The position numbers and the translations under genes were made by a program. The notes under the pieces were generated by a model. That model did not search any database, was not told the DNA's origin, and saw nothing but the letters and a program-made list of their open reading frames with translations. 64,000 bases of DNA from GCA-001735895 sp964651385 (GTDB lineage Bacteria; Pseudomonadota; Gammaproteobacteria; GCA-001735895): contig CAZYYM010000002.1 of the NCBI GenBank assembly GCA_964651385.1, positions 23,678 through 87,677 of the forward strand, given 5' to 3'. Of the stretch, positions 8,962-18,621 are shown piece after piece (position 1 is the stretch's first letter; the number at the start of each line of letters is the position of its first letter).

Positions 8962-10995
8962 TTACTTCGAACAATTCAGCCTCCCCGGTAAAATTTCCAG
9001 GTTTGCAGAAACTCGGGCAATTTCATTAAACAAATTATCTCTTGAAAAGGGTTTGGATATATGGCCATCAGCACCCATATCTTTATATCTGTTGACATCC
9101 GATACCATGGTATTGGCAGTAACTGTTATTATAGGTGTATAGGTTCCTTTAAGCTTTACAGTTAGTAGCTCGCCTGAAAGTTCCTTACCGGGAATTTCGC
9201 AGCAGATTCCCTGTTCACTGTTACGGATAATATCGATAGCCTGAATTCCATCCATGACAGGCATTTGAATGTCCATCAGCACCAGATCAAATTGTTTTTT
9301 AGCAAGGCTCTTAAGCGCTTCAAGCCCATTTTCGACATGCATAGCATGATGACCCTGTTTTTTAAGCGCTGCCATGGCGATTAAACCATTGGTTTTCTCG
9401 TCTTCGGCTAACAGGACATTTAATTCGCGAACGGATTGCGACAAGGCATTACTAGCATGGCTGATTTTTCCGCTTTTTTCGGCAGATTCAGCTTTTTGGA
9501 AATTGACCCTAAACCAAAATGAGGCACCTGCCCCTTCTTCGCTTTCCACGCCAATTTCACCACCCATCAACCTAACGATATTTTTGGAAATTGACAGGCC
9601 AAGACCGGTTCCACCATATTTTCTGGTCGTTGAGTTATCTGCCTGAGTGAATGACTGGAAAAGAGATTTCTGTTCTTGCTTACCGATGCCAATACCGGTA
9701 TCGGAAACCGTAATTTTACAGGTGACATTTTTCGGGCTCTCGTCGACGGTTTCAAGAGAAATACGCACGCTCCCCCCTTCCGGGGTGAATTTAATCGCAT
9801 TACTCACCAGGTTAATAATGATCTGGTTTAGTCGAATAAAATCTCCAGATATCTGCCCTGAAAAACCAGCCATTAAATCTAACTCCAGGTCTATATCTTT
9901 TTTCCTGGCCTGTGGTAGAAGAACATTGCAGGTGTGTTCGAGTTTTTCCTTGAGATTAAAGCTCGTTGATTCCAATTCTAGCTTTCCAGCTTCAATTTTC
10001 GAAAAATCGAGAATATCATTGATTATTCTTAATAATCCTTCAGAGCTATCCAATATGCTGTCGGCGTACTGTCTTTGATCAGACGTCAATGAAGTATCTT
10101 TCAATAACTCCGCCATACCCATAACGCCATTCATGGGGGTGCGTATCTCATGACTCATATTGGCAAGAAAGGTCGATTTTGCCCTTGCAGCGGCTTCAAC
10201 TTTTTTCTTCTCGGATTCCAGTAAATCTATTGAGACAGTTGAATTCCGAATTTTTTCATCCCGTCGCTGGATCGCATCTCTCATCTGCGTAAATTCGTAT
10301 ATTAGAACACCCAATTCGTCTCTCACTACCCTCAAACTTTCGGGGTTATTATTCTCATTTTCACCACTTGAATTTTTTTCAGGGTTCAAATTTTCAACCG
10401 CGTTGATCACCTCATTAAGCGGTTTTGTGATTAACTTTTTGGTAAAAAACACAAAAAGCAACCATAGCATTGAAGCCTTTATTACCGCATTTATGACAGT
10501 AATAACAAGCGTGTATTTGACGCCCTGAAAAACTGTCTGATAGGAGCTAAACAATATTAACTGACCTACCAGTACAGTATCCGAAGTGCCTGCCGATGAA
10601 TAATATACAGCCTGCGTAACCGGTATTAATTTATTAAGCTGATAGATTATACCTGACGGATGATGATCCTGAGATACAGAACCAGCTTCATTTTCGATTA
10701 CTGAACCAAGTGATGCCACTGGCTCGTTATTATCATCGACAATTATTATTCCCGAAACCAGTTTGTTTTTAAGCAGCCCGCTAGCGACAGATTTAGCACT
10801 ATTGAAATCTACATCCCAAAGGGCCTGTGATACCACGGGTGAAATTGTTTTCAATAGGCTCTGTAATTTGTCTTCCACCCCATTTTTTTCATTATTGAAT
10901 TCCATAACCATCTGTATACCGGTGACGGTAGTGGCTAAAATAAAATAAAATGCGAAAACTGATTTGACCAGCCTGTTAGCAATTTTAGAATGCAC
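8962..10995 (-). CDS. Hybrid sensor histidine kinase/response regulator
   Basis: A 677-residue membrane kinase. Residues 10-32 form TM1, about 35-160 a periplasmic sensor, and about 165-187 TM2, followed by a HAMP-like linker and coiled coil. The HisKA box is ANMSHEIRTPMNGVMGMAEL with the phospho-histidine near 281. The ATP-binding domain shows NLVSNAIKFTPEGG, DTGIGIG and GGTGLGLSISKN. A receiver domain at about 530-660 carries the phospho-aspartate in LVLMDIQMPVMDG near 574. No HPt domain or output regulator is adjacent. It sits between two family 3 binding proteins on the same strand (6 and 30 bases), suggesting these present ligands to its periplasmic domain; this is inference. Confidence 0.93.
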   Translation of the reverse strand: MHSKIANRLVKSVFAFYFILATTVTGIQMVMEFNNEKNGVEDKLQSLLKTISPVVSQALWDVDFNSAKSVASGLLKNKLVSGIIIVDDNNEPVASLGSVIENEAGSVSQDHHPSGIIYQLNKLIPVTQAVYYSSAGTSDTVLVGQLILFSSYQTVFQGVKYTLVITVINAVIKASMLWLLFVFFTKKLITKPLNEVINAVENLNPEKNSSGENENNNPESLRVVRDELGVLIYEFTQMRDAIQRRDEKIRNSTVSIDLLESEKKKVEAAARAKSTFLANMSHEIRTPMNGVMGMAELLKDTSLTSDQRQYADSILDSSEGLLRIINDILDFSKIEAGKLELESTSFNLKEKLEHTCNVLLPQARKKDIDLELDLMAGFSGQISGDFIRLNQIIINLVSNAIKFTPEGGSVRISLETVDESPKNVTCKITVSDTGIGIGKQEQKSLFQSFTQADNSTTRKYGGTGLGLSISKNIVRLMGGEIGVESEEGAGASFWFRVNFQKAESAEKSGKISHASNALSQSVRELNVLLAEDEKTNGLIAMAALKKQGHHAMHVENGLEALKSLAKKQFDLVLMDIQMPVMDGIQAIDIIRNSEQGICCEIPGKELSGELLTVKLKGTYTPIITVTANTMVSDVNRYKDMGADGHISKPFSRDNLFNEIARVSANLEILPGRLNCSK

Positions 10996-11001
10996 TTTCT
11001 G

Positions 11002-11754
11002 CTACTCGATGTTCCCGATTTCTTGCTGAATCCTGTCAATAATCTGCTGGTATTTACCCGTCTTCTTCAATTTTTTTAATCCCCGGTTAAACCTTGAGCA
11101 AAATTCCTGCTGGCGAGCCGATACTTTCGAACACATCACGTATAGTGGTTTATCATCCAGTGGTTTTTTTACGAAATCGAGCTCCCCCAAAGACTGTGGG
11201 TAATTTGTTGCAAGAATGTTTAATGCGGTAAATTTGTCGATGACAGCAAGATCCAGACGCCCTTTGAGTAGTTTGGCAATATTTTGTTCGTCGCTATTGA
11301 CTAGCTGTTTATTTAAAAAATCAGCGTCATCAAACTCAGGGGTATTTACATATCCCTGTACTACACCAATCGAATACTGCTTGAGATCTTTGAGTTCGAT
11401 GAAATCAATTTGCTTTGCCCTTGATTTGATAAATACCAGGGGACCCTGAATAAAATTATCAGAGAACGAGTAGGTCCTCAATCTTTCCTTCGAATAATAA
11501 GCAGGGTATATAGCATCTAAACGACCTTCGCTGACTTCTTTCAGCCCCCTTGCCCAGGGCAGGAAAACTATCCGTGAATTCACACCGACAGCTTTGAAGG
11601 CCGCCTTGACGATTTCGGTGGTAAATCCCTCTTCAGCCAGTTTTTTGCCGACATAAGGGGGCCATTCCAATGTGGCCAGATTGACAGTTTCCTGGGCAGT
11701 GGCCGGATTCATAGCCATGCAAATATAGACAAATAATGCTGTTAGAAACCTCAT
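11002..11754 (-). CDS. Periplasmic solute-binding protein, family 3
   Basis: A 250-residue secreted protein with a signal peptide ending near ATAQE and a family 3 binding fold: NLATLEWPPYVGKKLAEEGFTTEIVKAAF, FLPWARGLKEVSEGRLDAIYPAYYSKERL, then GRLDLAVIDKFTALNI in the second half. I prefer ATG 11754, which starts directly at the signal peptide; an ATG at 11775 is also in frame. It ends six bases before the hybrid kinase gene and no transporter genes are near. It is the first gene of the apparent operon, with about 195 bases upstream that hold no gene. Confidence 0.85.
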   Translation of the reverse strand: MRFLTALFVYICMAMNPATAQETVNLATLEWPPYVGKKLAEEGFTTEIVKAAFKAVGVNSRIVFLPWARGLKEVSEGRLDAIYPAYYSKERLRTYSFSDNFIQGPLVFIKSRAKQIDFIELKDLKQYSIGVVQGYVNTPEFDDADFLNKQLVNSDEQNIAKLLKGRLDLAVIDKFTALNILATNYPQSLGELDFVKKPLDDKPLYVMCSKVSARQQEFCSRFNRGLKKLKKTGKYQQIIDRIQQEIGNIE

Positions 11755-11969
11755 GATTCCCTGCCGTATTTTCACTGTATCGTTTGATTATAGAGCAGAT
11801 ACCGAAATTTTCTGACATACCACGTGGAATTTCAAAGACACGGCTTCGACTGGCGCCGGTTTTTAACCCTATATATTAAACTCCGGGAGAGTGGCCAGGA
11901 AAATTCGACCAATATTTAATCCTCTGCCAGCTGCCACCACTTGGCAAAATACTGCAGGATCCAGAATTT

Positions 11970-13352
11970 CTAACGATCCTGGGGTGTCACTTTCTTTTCA
12001 TAATCTTCGTTTAACACCAGCGATTCGTGCCGCATCAACACCCTGATTAAGGCTATCGAAGGCAGACCCAGTGCAGCCGCATAGGTAAAAAATACCGCAT
12101 AGCTACTACTGTCAACTATCAGCCCGGAAAATCCAGCAAGAAACTTTGCCAGTAGTAACATGATGGAACTGAACAGCGCATACTGCGTGGCTGTATAAGC
12201 CTTGTGAGTCAGCGCTGACAGATAGGCAACAAAGGTTGTCGTTGCAATACCCGCGGCAAGGTTATCCGCTCCCACCACAAGGATTAACCAGAGTAGCTCG
12301 GGCTGTTGTGTCGCCAACCATGCAAATAACAGGTTAGTCAGCACGACCAGTACCGCTCCCACCATCAGCATGCGCATCTTGCCGTAATGCATCACCAGTA
12401 TGCCACCAAACAGCGCACCGCCAATGGTCACGAAAGGACCCACAGTTTTGGTTACCAGCCCGATCTGGAGTTCGTTGTAGCCCATATCGATGTAAAACGG
12501 GTTGGCCATAACACCGAGCGTAATATCACTGATACGAAATACCATGATAAACAAAAGGATCACGATTGCGGACAGTCCATGCCGGGCAAAAAATTCGGCA
12601 AAAGGGCTAACCACAGCACCCGCGAACCATCGCCGAAGATGCGACACTAGTCCAGTCGACGCGTCCTGCTCGTCAGTCAATGCATTAATAATCTTTCGCT
12701 CGGTTTCCAGCTGATGTGAACTAACACCATGATCCGGTTCCGGGATTAAAAATACCGTGAATACTCCGATCATCATGCACCCCGCCATAAAATTATAAGC
12801 CAGCGGCCAGGAATAAAAATGCGCCAAAGAAAATGCACCCCCACCGGCCACTATCATGCCTAATCGATAACCCAGTTGATAGCTCCCGGCCATCGCTCCC
12901 TGGAAATCGTCATCCAGCGCCTCGATACGCCAGGCATCAACCGCTATATCCTGAGTTGCCGAAGAAAAGGCGGTCACAACCGCAAACATCACCACATATT
13001 TCAACTGGCTCAACGGATCACTACCTGCCATGCTCAGCAAACCGTAAATAATCCCCGCCTGCCCAAGCAACATCCAGCTACGGCGCTTACCCAGCAGCGA
13101 AGTCAAAAATGGTAACGGCATGCGGTCGACTAAGGGCGACCAGAGAAACTTGAATCCATAGGCTAGTGCTACCCAACTGACAAATCCGATGGTAGTTTTG
13201 TCCACCCCCTCAACGCGCAACCAGGCAGACAGCGTACCGAACACCAGCAACAACGGCAGCCCAGCGGAAAACCCCAGAAATAGCATCGCAATTACCCGTG
13301 GCTGGCGATACACCAGGAATGACTGCGACCAGTCGTGCAACCTGTCTCTCAC
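11970..13352 (-). CDS. ampG: AmpG-family muropeptide MFS transporter
   Basis: AmpG imports anhydro-muropeptides from the periplasm for cell-wall recycling. The 460-residue protein has about 12-14 membrane helices of the major facilitator superfamily. The N-terminus FLGFSAGLPLLLVFGTLSAWL, the segment GFVSWVALAYGFKFLWSPLVDR and the loop LLGKRRSWMLLGQ are AmpG signatures. The stop of the upstream exonuclease overlaps its start by four bases. Together with mpl it gives two steps of murein recycling in this window. Confidence 0.9.
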   Translation of the reverse strand: MRDRLHDWSQSFLVYRQPRVIAMLFLGFSAGLPLLLVFGTLSAWLRVEGVDKTTIGFVSWVALAYGFKFLWSPLVDRMPLPFLTSLLGKRRSWMLLGQAGIIYGLLSMAGSDPLSQLKYVVMFAVVTAFSSATQDIAVDAWRIEALDDDFQGAMAGSYQLGYRLGMIVAGGGAFSLAHFYSWPLAYNFMAGCMMIGVFTVFLIPEPDHGVSSHQLETERKIINALTDEQDASTGLVSHLRRWFAGAVVSPFAEFFARHGLSAIVILLFIMVFRISDITLGVMANPFYIDMGYNELQIGLVTKTVGPFVTIGGALFGGILVMHYGKMRMLMVGAVLVVLTNLLFAWLATQQPELLWLILVVGADNLAAGIATTTFVAYLSALTHKAYTATQYALFSSIMLLLAKFLAGFSGLIVDSSSYAVFFTYAAALGLPSIALIRVLMRHESLVLNEDYEKKVTPQDR

Positions 13353-14128
13353 GACTGAATGTTAAAATTGTAATCCAGAATCAACGGCGCGTGATCGGAG
13401 AAACGCTCTTTTTTATAAATACCGGCCTTCTGTATGACGGACCTCAATCCAGGTGTCACGATGTGATAATCAATGCGCCAACCGACATTCTTGTCCCAGG
13501 ACTGCCCGCGGTTCGACCACCAGGTATATTGCTCTTCGCGTTGGTCGACAACCCGAAATGCATCGACATAACCAACGCGGTCGAACAATTCGGTTAACCA
13601 GGCGCGTTCTTCTGGCAGAAAGCCTGAATTTTTCTGATTCGAACGCCAGTTTTTCAAATCGATATTCTGGTGTGCAATATTCCAGTCCCCGCAAATAATG
13701 AATTCGCGATGCTTACGACGCAGAGATTGCAAATGCAGCATAAAGCTATCCATAAATCGCCATTTGGATTCCTGCCGATGATCGCCTGATGACCCCGACG
13801 GTGCATATAGCGATATCACCGAGAGATTTTTGTAACGGTATTCGATGTATCTCCCCTCATTATCGAATTCAGATTCGCCGAAGCCACGAACAATTTTTAG
13901 CGGCTTATGGCGGCTATAAATAGCGGTGCCACTATAACCTTTCTTCAGCGCATCAAAATAACTACAGGTATAGCTTTCCGGGTGATACATCGGATCATCA
14001 AGCTGATCAACCTGTGCCTTGGTCTCTTGCACACAGACAAAATCGGCCTTCTGCCCGGCCAGCCAATCGAAAAAGCCCTTCCGCGCAGCAGCCCTGATAC
14101 CATTGGTATTAATCGATATAACGCGCAT
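13349..14128 (-). CDS. xth: Exodeoxyribonuclease III (Crc-locus homologue)
   Basis: ExoIII-family AP endonuclease and 3'-5' exonuclease for base-excision repair, 259 residues. All catalytic positions are visible: NTNG near residue 7, QETK near 35, LYAPSG near 107, GDWN near 150, WRIDYH near 224 and SDHAPL near the end. It sits divergent from pyrE, where pseudomonads encode Crc, and shares Crc-like length and the APSGSSGD segment. Crc has lost catalytic residues, whereas this protein keeps them, so nuclease activity is expected. Start ATG 14128 has GGTAAAG upstream; an ATG further out at 14155 lacks support. Confidence 0.9.
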   Translation of the reverse strand: MRVISINTNGIRAAARKGFFDWLAGQKADFVCVQETKAQVDQLDDPMYHPESYTCSYFDALKKGYSGTAIYSRHKPLKIVRGFGESEFDNEGRYIEYRYKNLSVISLYAPSGSSGDHRQESKWRFMDSFMLHLQSLRRKHREFIICGDWNIAHQNIDLKNWRSNQKNSGFLPEERAWLTELFDRVGYVDAFRVVDQREEQYTWWSNRGQSWDKNVGWRIDYHIVTPGLRSVIQKAGIYKKERFSDHAPLILDYNFNIQS

Positions 14129-14199
14129 AAAAGCTTTACCACTTTCAATCAACAAAACAGGCGCTATGATACATCAGTTAAATTTGAAACGGGCAAACC

Positions 14200-14838
14200 A
14201 TGCTGGACTATCAATCGCGCTTCCTCGACTACTGCCTGCAGCGGGGCGCACTCACATTTGGCGAATTCGCACTAAAATCCGGGCGCATCAGCCCGTACTT
14301 TTTCAACGCCGGTATTTTCAACCGGGGAGCCGATCTCGCCGCTCTGGGCGCTTTTTACAGCGAGGCCATCCAGCACGCCGGGATCGATTTCGACCTGTTA
14401 TTCGGCCCGGCCTACAAGGGCATACCACTGGCAGCGATTACCGCCAGTGCGCTCTATCAGCATCACCAACGCGATATACCCTATGCATTCGACCGCAAAG
14501 AAGCCAAGGATCATGGTGAAGGTGGCAATACCGTCGGCGCCACAATCAAGGGAAAAGTTATGATTATCGACGATGTCATTACAGCAGGTACTGCGATTAG
14601 ACAGTCTATGCAGCTCATCGAATCTCTCGGCGCACAGGTTTGCGCGGTTACCATTGCTCTCGACCGCCAGGAAAAAGGTCAGGGAGACAGCTCAGCGATT
14701 CAAGAGCTCGAGACATTCGGTGTCCGCGTAATACCAATTATTCAACTTGCCGATATCTTGCAATATCTGCAGAATAACCGGCAAACCGACAAACTGGTCA
14801 AAGTTCAAAGCTATCGAGCGCAGTACGGTATCGACTGA
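14200..14838 (+). CDS. pyrE: Orotate phosphoribosyltransferase
   Basis: PyrE transfers the phosphoribosyl group of PRPP to orotate, giving OMP in pyrimidine synthesis. The 212 residues start LDYQSRFLDYCLQRGALTFG, and GRISPYFFNAG, LFGPAYKGIPLA and the PRPP-binding motif VMIIDDVITAGTA near residues 121-133 are all present. The flexible catalytic loop with DRKEAKDHGEGG is intact. It is divergent from the xth/Crc-locus gene, an arrangement known from pseudomonads. Confidence 0.97.
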   Translation: MLDYQSRFLDYCLQRGALTFGEFALKSGRISPYFFNAGIFNRGADLAALGAFYSEAIQHAGIDFDLLFGPAYKGIPLAAITASALYQHHQRDIPYAFDRKEAKDHGEGGNTVGATIKGKVMIIDDVITAGTAIRQSMQLIESLGAQVCAVTIALDRQEKGQGDSSAIQELETFGVRVIPIIQLADILQYLQNNRQTDKLVKVQSYRAQYGID

Positions 14839-14884
14839 TACTCGACAGCCCTATACCGGCCAATGGTCTACTACCGGAGGGAAT

Positions 14885-15640
14885 ATGAAATACCTGTTAC
14901 TCGCGAGCTGCTTGTTTGCATTTTCAGCCCAGGCTACGGAAACCATCACAGTCGATAGCAAACCATTGAAAACAGCGGTGGTTGAACTATTTACCTCGGA
15001 AGGATGCAGCAGTTGTCCACCCGCCGACCTCTGGCTTGAAGCCCTGGTTGAAACACCCTCGGATGAATTCGACGTATTGGCTCTGGCCTTTCACGTCGAT
15101 TACTGGGATTACATTGGCTGGAAAGACCGATTCGCCAGCCCGAAGTATACCAGTCGTCAACGTCAGCTCGGCGCCAATAACAAGCAACGAAGCATATACA
15201 CGCCCGAATTTTTTGTCGGTGGTAAGGAAACCCGGGGTACCGCCCGCGTTTTAAATGAAATTCGCCAGGCCAACCAGATACATGCCCAAATCGACTTAAA
15301 ATTAACCATCAGAAAAGAGGGCAATGGTTTGCAACTCGATCTCGAGCCCAACAGTGAAAAAGTAAACACCAATGGGTTACATTTTCGCTATTTCGTCTAT
15401 GAGAAAAACCTGGTCAGTGACGTCACTCGTGGCGAAAATTCTGGAAAGACGCTAAGACATCAACAAGTAGTCCGTTATATGAGTTCGGCGCGGAAACTCA
15501 ATCAAACAAATTCCTACATGATAAGCATCGATCCCGACTGGAAACTCAATAATATCGGTGTGGCTGCGCTGGTGACAACACCGGGTAACCTGTCATATTT
15601 ACAGGCAGTGCATACGCCGATTACAGCTTTATTCGACTAA
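14885..15640 (+). CDS. DUF1223 secreted thioredoxin-fold protein
   Basis: A 251-residue exported protein with signal peptide MKYLLLASCLFAFSAQA. The DUF1223 signature VVELFTSEGCSSCPPAD contains a CSSC pair placed like a thioredoxin active site, followed by LAFHVDYWDYIGWKDRFASP and YTPEFFVGGKETRG. The start at ATG 14885 is fixed by GGAGGG four bases upstream and by the signal peptide. It follows pyrE by about 45 bases. The family role is not established; a periplasmic redox function is possible from the fold. Confidence 0.9.
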   Translation: MKYLLLASCLFAFSAQATETITVDSKPLKTAVVELFTSEGCSSCPPADLWLEALVETPSDEFDVLALAFHVDYWDYIGWKDRFASPKYTSRQRQLGANNKQRSIYTPEFFVGGKETRGTARVLNEIRQANQIHAQIDLKLTIRKEGNGLQLDLEPNSEKVNTNGLHFRYFVYEKNLVSDVTRGENSGKTLRHQQVVRYMSSARKLNQTNSYMISIDPDWKLNNIGVAALVTTPGNLSYLQAVHTPITALFD

Positions 15641-15784
15641 AGACCAGAGCTGATCCACAATTTAACGAGTCATTCATGAAATACCGACCTGAATGGACTA
15701 TGATTAAAGCGATTTTAAGCTGATTGCGCTGTAGCAATTCCATCCGTTCAAGCGCTTAACCAATATTCTTTTAAATATTACGCT

Positions 15785-16447
15785 ATGAGCCTGATGCATT
15801 CGACTACCATCAAAAACCGCTTGCTGATATCCATCGGTAGTATTCTATTCTCCGTCTGTACGTCGGCACCGGCGGCAACTCTCTACAAATGGGTCGATGA
15901 AAATGGCGAGGTACGTTATAGCGATCAATTACCACCGGACCAGATAAAGCAGAAACACCAGACACTCAACAATCAAGGCGTCGTTATCGATACCAGAGAA
16001 GCTGCAAAAACAGAGGAACAACTGGCTACCGAGGCAGAAGCCAAAAAGGCTCTCGAAGCGCAGCAAGCCAAAGAAAAACGATTAAAGGAAATTCAGGATA
16101 AACAAGACCGCGTTTTGCTGTTAACTTTTAGCTCCGAAAAGGAAATGAGTGCAGTTCACGATAATCGAATCGATGTTATTGAATCGGTCATTCGCCTGAT
16201 CAACAAAAGCATCGCGGCAACCGAAGCACGACTCATCAAACTCGAAGATTCCGCTGACCTGGTTTATCTCTCCAAAGGCAAGGAAGTACCGGGTGGTCTG
16301 GCACAAAACATCGAACACTTTACGCGTAAGGTAGCCAACCGAAAAGAGCAGCTGCGCCTGAAGAAACTGGAAAAACAAAACTTAAACGAACAGTTTAACT
16401 CTGACCTGGCGCGATACCGCCTGCTCAAATCCGGGCAAAACAACTAG
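15785..16447 (+). CDS. DUF4124 domain protein
   Basis: A 220-residue exported protein. An N-terminal hydrophobic stretch near residues 13-29 ends at AAT and is followed by the DUF4124 motif LYKWVDENGEVRYSDQLPP. The rest is charged and predicted alpha-helical coiled coil (residues 70-110 and 125-215), rich in Glu, Lys and Leu. Proteins of this kind are common in gammaproteobacteria and their function is unknown. It is convergent with argB. Confidence 0.85.
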   Translation: MSLMHSTTIKNRLLISIGSILFSVCTSAPAATLYKWVDENGEVRYSDQLPPDQIKQKHQTLNNQGVVIDTREAAKTEEQLATEAEAKKALEAQQAKEKRLKEIQDKQDRVLLLTFSSEKEMSAVHDNRIDVIESVIRLINKSIAATEARLIKLEDSADLVYLSKGKEVPGGLAQNIEHFTRKVANRKEQLRLKKLEKQNLNEQFNSDLARYRLLKSGQNN

Positions 16448-16462
16448 TGTCCAATACTAGTC

Positions 16463-17332
16463 TTACGACTTGAGCAATGTGCCTACACCACTATCGGTGA
16501 GCAATTCCAGCAACACTGAATGGCGCACGCGTCCATCGATAATATGACTAGTTTTAACACCGGATTTAACCGCGTCAAGCGCACAGGCTACTTTCGGCAA
16601 CATACCCCCATGAATAATGCCCTGCTCGATCAGTTGACCGGTTTCCTTTGCGTTGAGACCGGTCAACAGATGGCCTTCAGGGTCGAGCACACCAGGGGTA
16701 TTAGTCAGCAATAATAATTTTTCCGCCGCCAGCACAGAGGCTAGCTTCCCCGCCACCAGATCGGCATTTATATTATAGGAAACACCGTCGGGGCCGACCC
16801 CAATCGGAGCGATCACAGGAATGAAATCATCGTCATCGAGCATCTTCACTACCGATGGATCAATTTGGTGTACCTCACCGACCTGTCCCAGATCACGGCT
16901 TTCTTGCTCGTTTCCGGTCAGCTTCATTTTACGTGCGCTAATCATACCGCCGTCCTTTCCTGTCAGACCCACCGCACGACCACCATGGCTGTTTATTAAC
17001 GAAACGATCTGTTTATTTACCAGGCCACCAAGCACCATTTCGACCACATCCATGGTTTCATTGTCGGTAACGCGCATACCCTCGATAAAGCGGCTCTCCT
17101 TCCCGATTTGTTCGAGCAATCTGCCAATTTGCGGACCGCCACCATGTACGATTACCGGATTCACACCGACTTGTTTCAGTAAAACGATATCCTGCGCAAA
17201 ACTGCTTTTCAGCGCCTCATCGACCATTGCATTACCACCGAATTTTATCACCACGGTTTTGCGATCAAGTACCTGGATATATGGAAGCGCCTCGATCAGA
17301 ATTTCTGCAATACTGCTTTTATTCATTGTCAT
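16463..17332 (-). CDS. argB: Acetylglutamate kinase
   Basis: ArgB phosphorylates N-acetylglutamate in arginine synthesis. The 289-residue protein shows the amino-acid kinase fold: KTVVIKFGGNAM near residue 24, VHGGGPQIG near 62, GLTGKDGGMISA near 122, YNINADLVAGKLA near 187 and a C-terminal IDGRVRHSVLLELL. Start may be the ATG at 17332 or at 17326. It lies upstream of nothing obvious on its strand but downstream of coaBC, as in the pseudomonad order without dut and algC. Confidence 0.96.
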   Translation of the reverse strand: MTMNKSSIAEILIEALPYIQVLDRKTVVIKFGGNAMVDEALKSSFAQDIVLLKQVGVNPVIVHGGGPQIGRLLEQIGKESRFIEGMRVTDNETMDVVEMVLGGLVNKQIVSLINSHGGRAVGLTGKDGGMISARKMKLTGNEQESRDLGQVGEVHQIDPSVVKMLDDDDFIPVIAPIGVGPDGVSYNINADLVAGKLASVLAAEKLLLLTNTPGVLDPEGHLLTGLNAKETGQLIEQGIIHGGMLPKVACALDAVKSGVKTSHIIDGRVRHSVLLELLTDSGVGTLLKS

Positions 17333-17374
17333 TTCGTTAAACTCGACGGCAAATAATTTTTATCAAAGTTGAAT

Positions 17375-18568
17375 CTATAGTTTCGCCAGATATTGATCCG
17401 CCAGCAAATCGATCAATTGTCGAGCGATTTCAGTCTTACTCGTCAATGGCAACACACGTCGAAAGTTCCTGCCCAATAACAGAATTTCATTGTTATCGCT
17501 TTCAAATCCCGAAGGGCCATAACCCACTCGATTGGCGGCAATCATATCAAGGTTTTTACGCAGCCGCTTAGCCGCTGCATGTTGTTCTACATTTTCGGTT
17601 TCGGCGGCAAAACCTAGCGTAAATGGCGCTTTTTTGAGCGCAGCTACCTCGCAAACAATATCCGGATTCTGAACCAGCGATAATTGCATGACATCCGTAG
17701 TTTTTTTGATTTTTTGCCTCGCCGGTTGTTCGATTCGATAATCGGCAACCGCCGCACAGGCAATAAAAATGTCAGCCTGACTCACTCGTTGCATCACAGC
17801 GTCGTGCATTTCGACCGCACTTTCGACCATTATCCGATCAACACCCGTCGGCGGAAATATGGATACCGGTCCACTGACGAGGGTCACCCTGGCTCCCGCC
17901 TCATTAGCTGCCTGTGCCAATGCATAACCCATTTTACCGGAACTTCGATTGCTGATATAACGCACCGGATCTATAGTTTCCCGGGTGGGTCCGGCAGTGA
18001 TTAAAATATGCCGACTATAGAGCTTTCCTGCCTCGAAATGCCGATCAACCAGCCGAAACAAGTCATCGGCCTCCAACATGCGTCCCAGCCCCACATCACC
18101 ACAGGCTTGCTCACCCGAATCGGGGCCCCAGATGCGCGTATTGCGTGATCCCAGCGATCGCAAATTATCCTGTGTCGCCTCACTGGCATACATTTGCTGG
18201 TTCATGGCGGGCGCCATTGCAATTGGCTCCGCTGCGGCCAGACATATGCTTAGTAGAATATTATCCGCATAACCCTGACTGAGTTTTGCGATAAAATCTG
18301 CGGAGGCTGGCGCCACCAATATCAAGTCAGCCCATCGCGCGAGTTCGATATGATCCATCGCTGATTCGGATTCTGCATCGAAAATTTCACTATATACTCG
18401 ATGTCCACTCAACGCCTGGAAAGTCAGCGGTTGTATAAACTCGCGCCCTGCCGGTGTCATCACCACGCGTACTTCGGCGCCGGCTTTAACTAACAGGCGA
18501 AGCAACTCAGCGGATTTATAGGCCGCGATACCCCCGGTCACGCCGAGTACGATTTTTTTCTTGTGCAT
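17375..18568 (-). CDS. coaBC: Bifunctional phosphopantothenoylcysteine decarboxylase/synthetase
   Basis: CoaBC makes 4'-phosphopantetheine from phosphopantothenate and cysteine during coenzyme A synthesis. The N-terminal CoaC half has GVTGGIAAYKSAELLR, PASADFIAKLSQGYADN and PAMNQQMY; the flap cysteine lies in ACGDVGLGRM. The CoaB half starts at ITAGPTRETIDPVRYISNRSSGKMG near residue 188 and ends near KTEIARQLIDL. I take ATG 18568, nine bases after AAAGGA; an ATG at 18577 and longer forms are in frame. It is divergent from radC. Confidence 0.95.
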   Translation of the reverse strand: MHKKKIVLGVTGGIAAYKSAELLRLLVKAGAEVRVVMTPAGREFIQPLTFQALSGHRVYSEIFDAESESAMDHIELARWADLILVAPASADFIAKLSQGYADNILLSICLAAAEPIAMAPAMNQQMYASEATQDNLRSLGSRNTRIWGPDSGEQACGDVGLGRMLEADDLFRLVDRHFEAGKLYSRHILITAGPTRETIDPVRYISNRSSGKMGYALAQAANEAGARVTLVSGPVSIFPPTGVDRIMVESAVEMHDAVMQRVSQADIFIACAAVADYRIEQPARQKIKKTTDVMQLSLVQNPDIVCEVAALKKAPFTLGFAAETENVEQHAAAKRLRKNLDMIAANRVGYGPSGFESDNNEILLLGRNFRRVLPLTSKTEIARQLIDLLADQYLAKL

Positions 18569-18621
18569 TGATTGCATATCCTTTATTTTAACCGACAGGA
18601 AACCAACGTAAAGGAATACCA

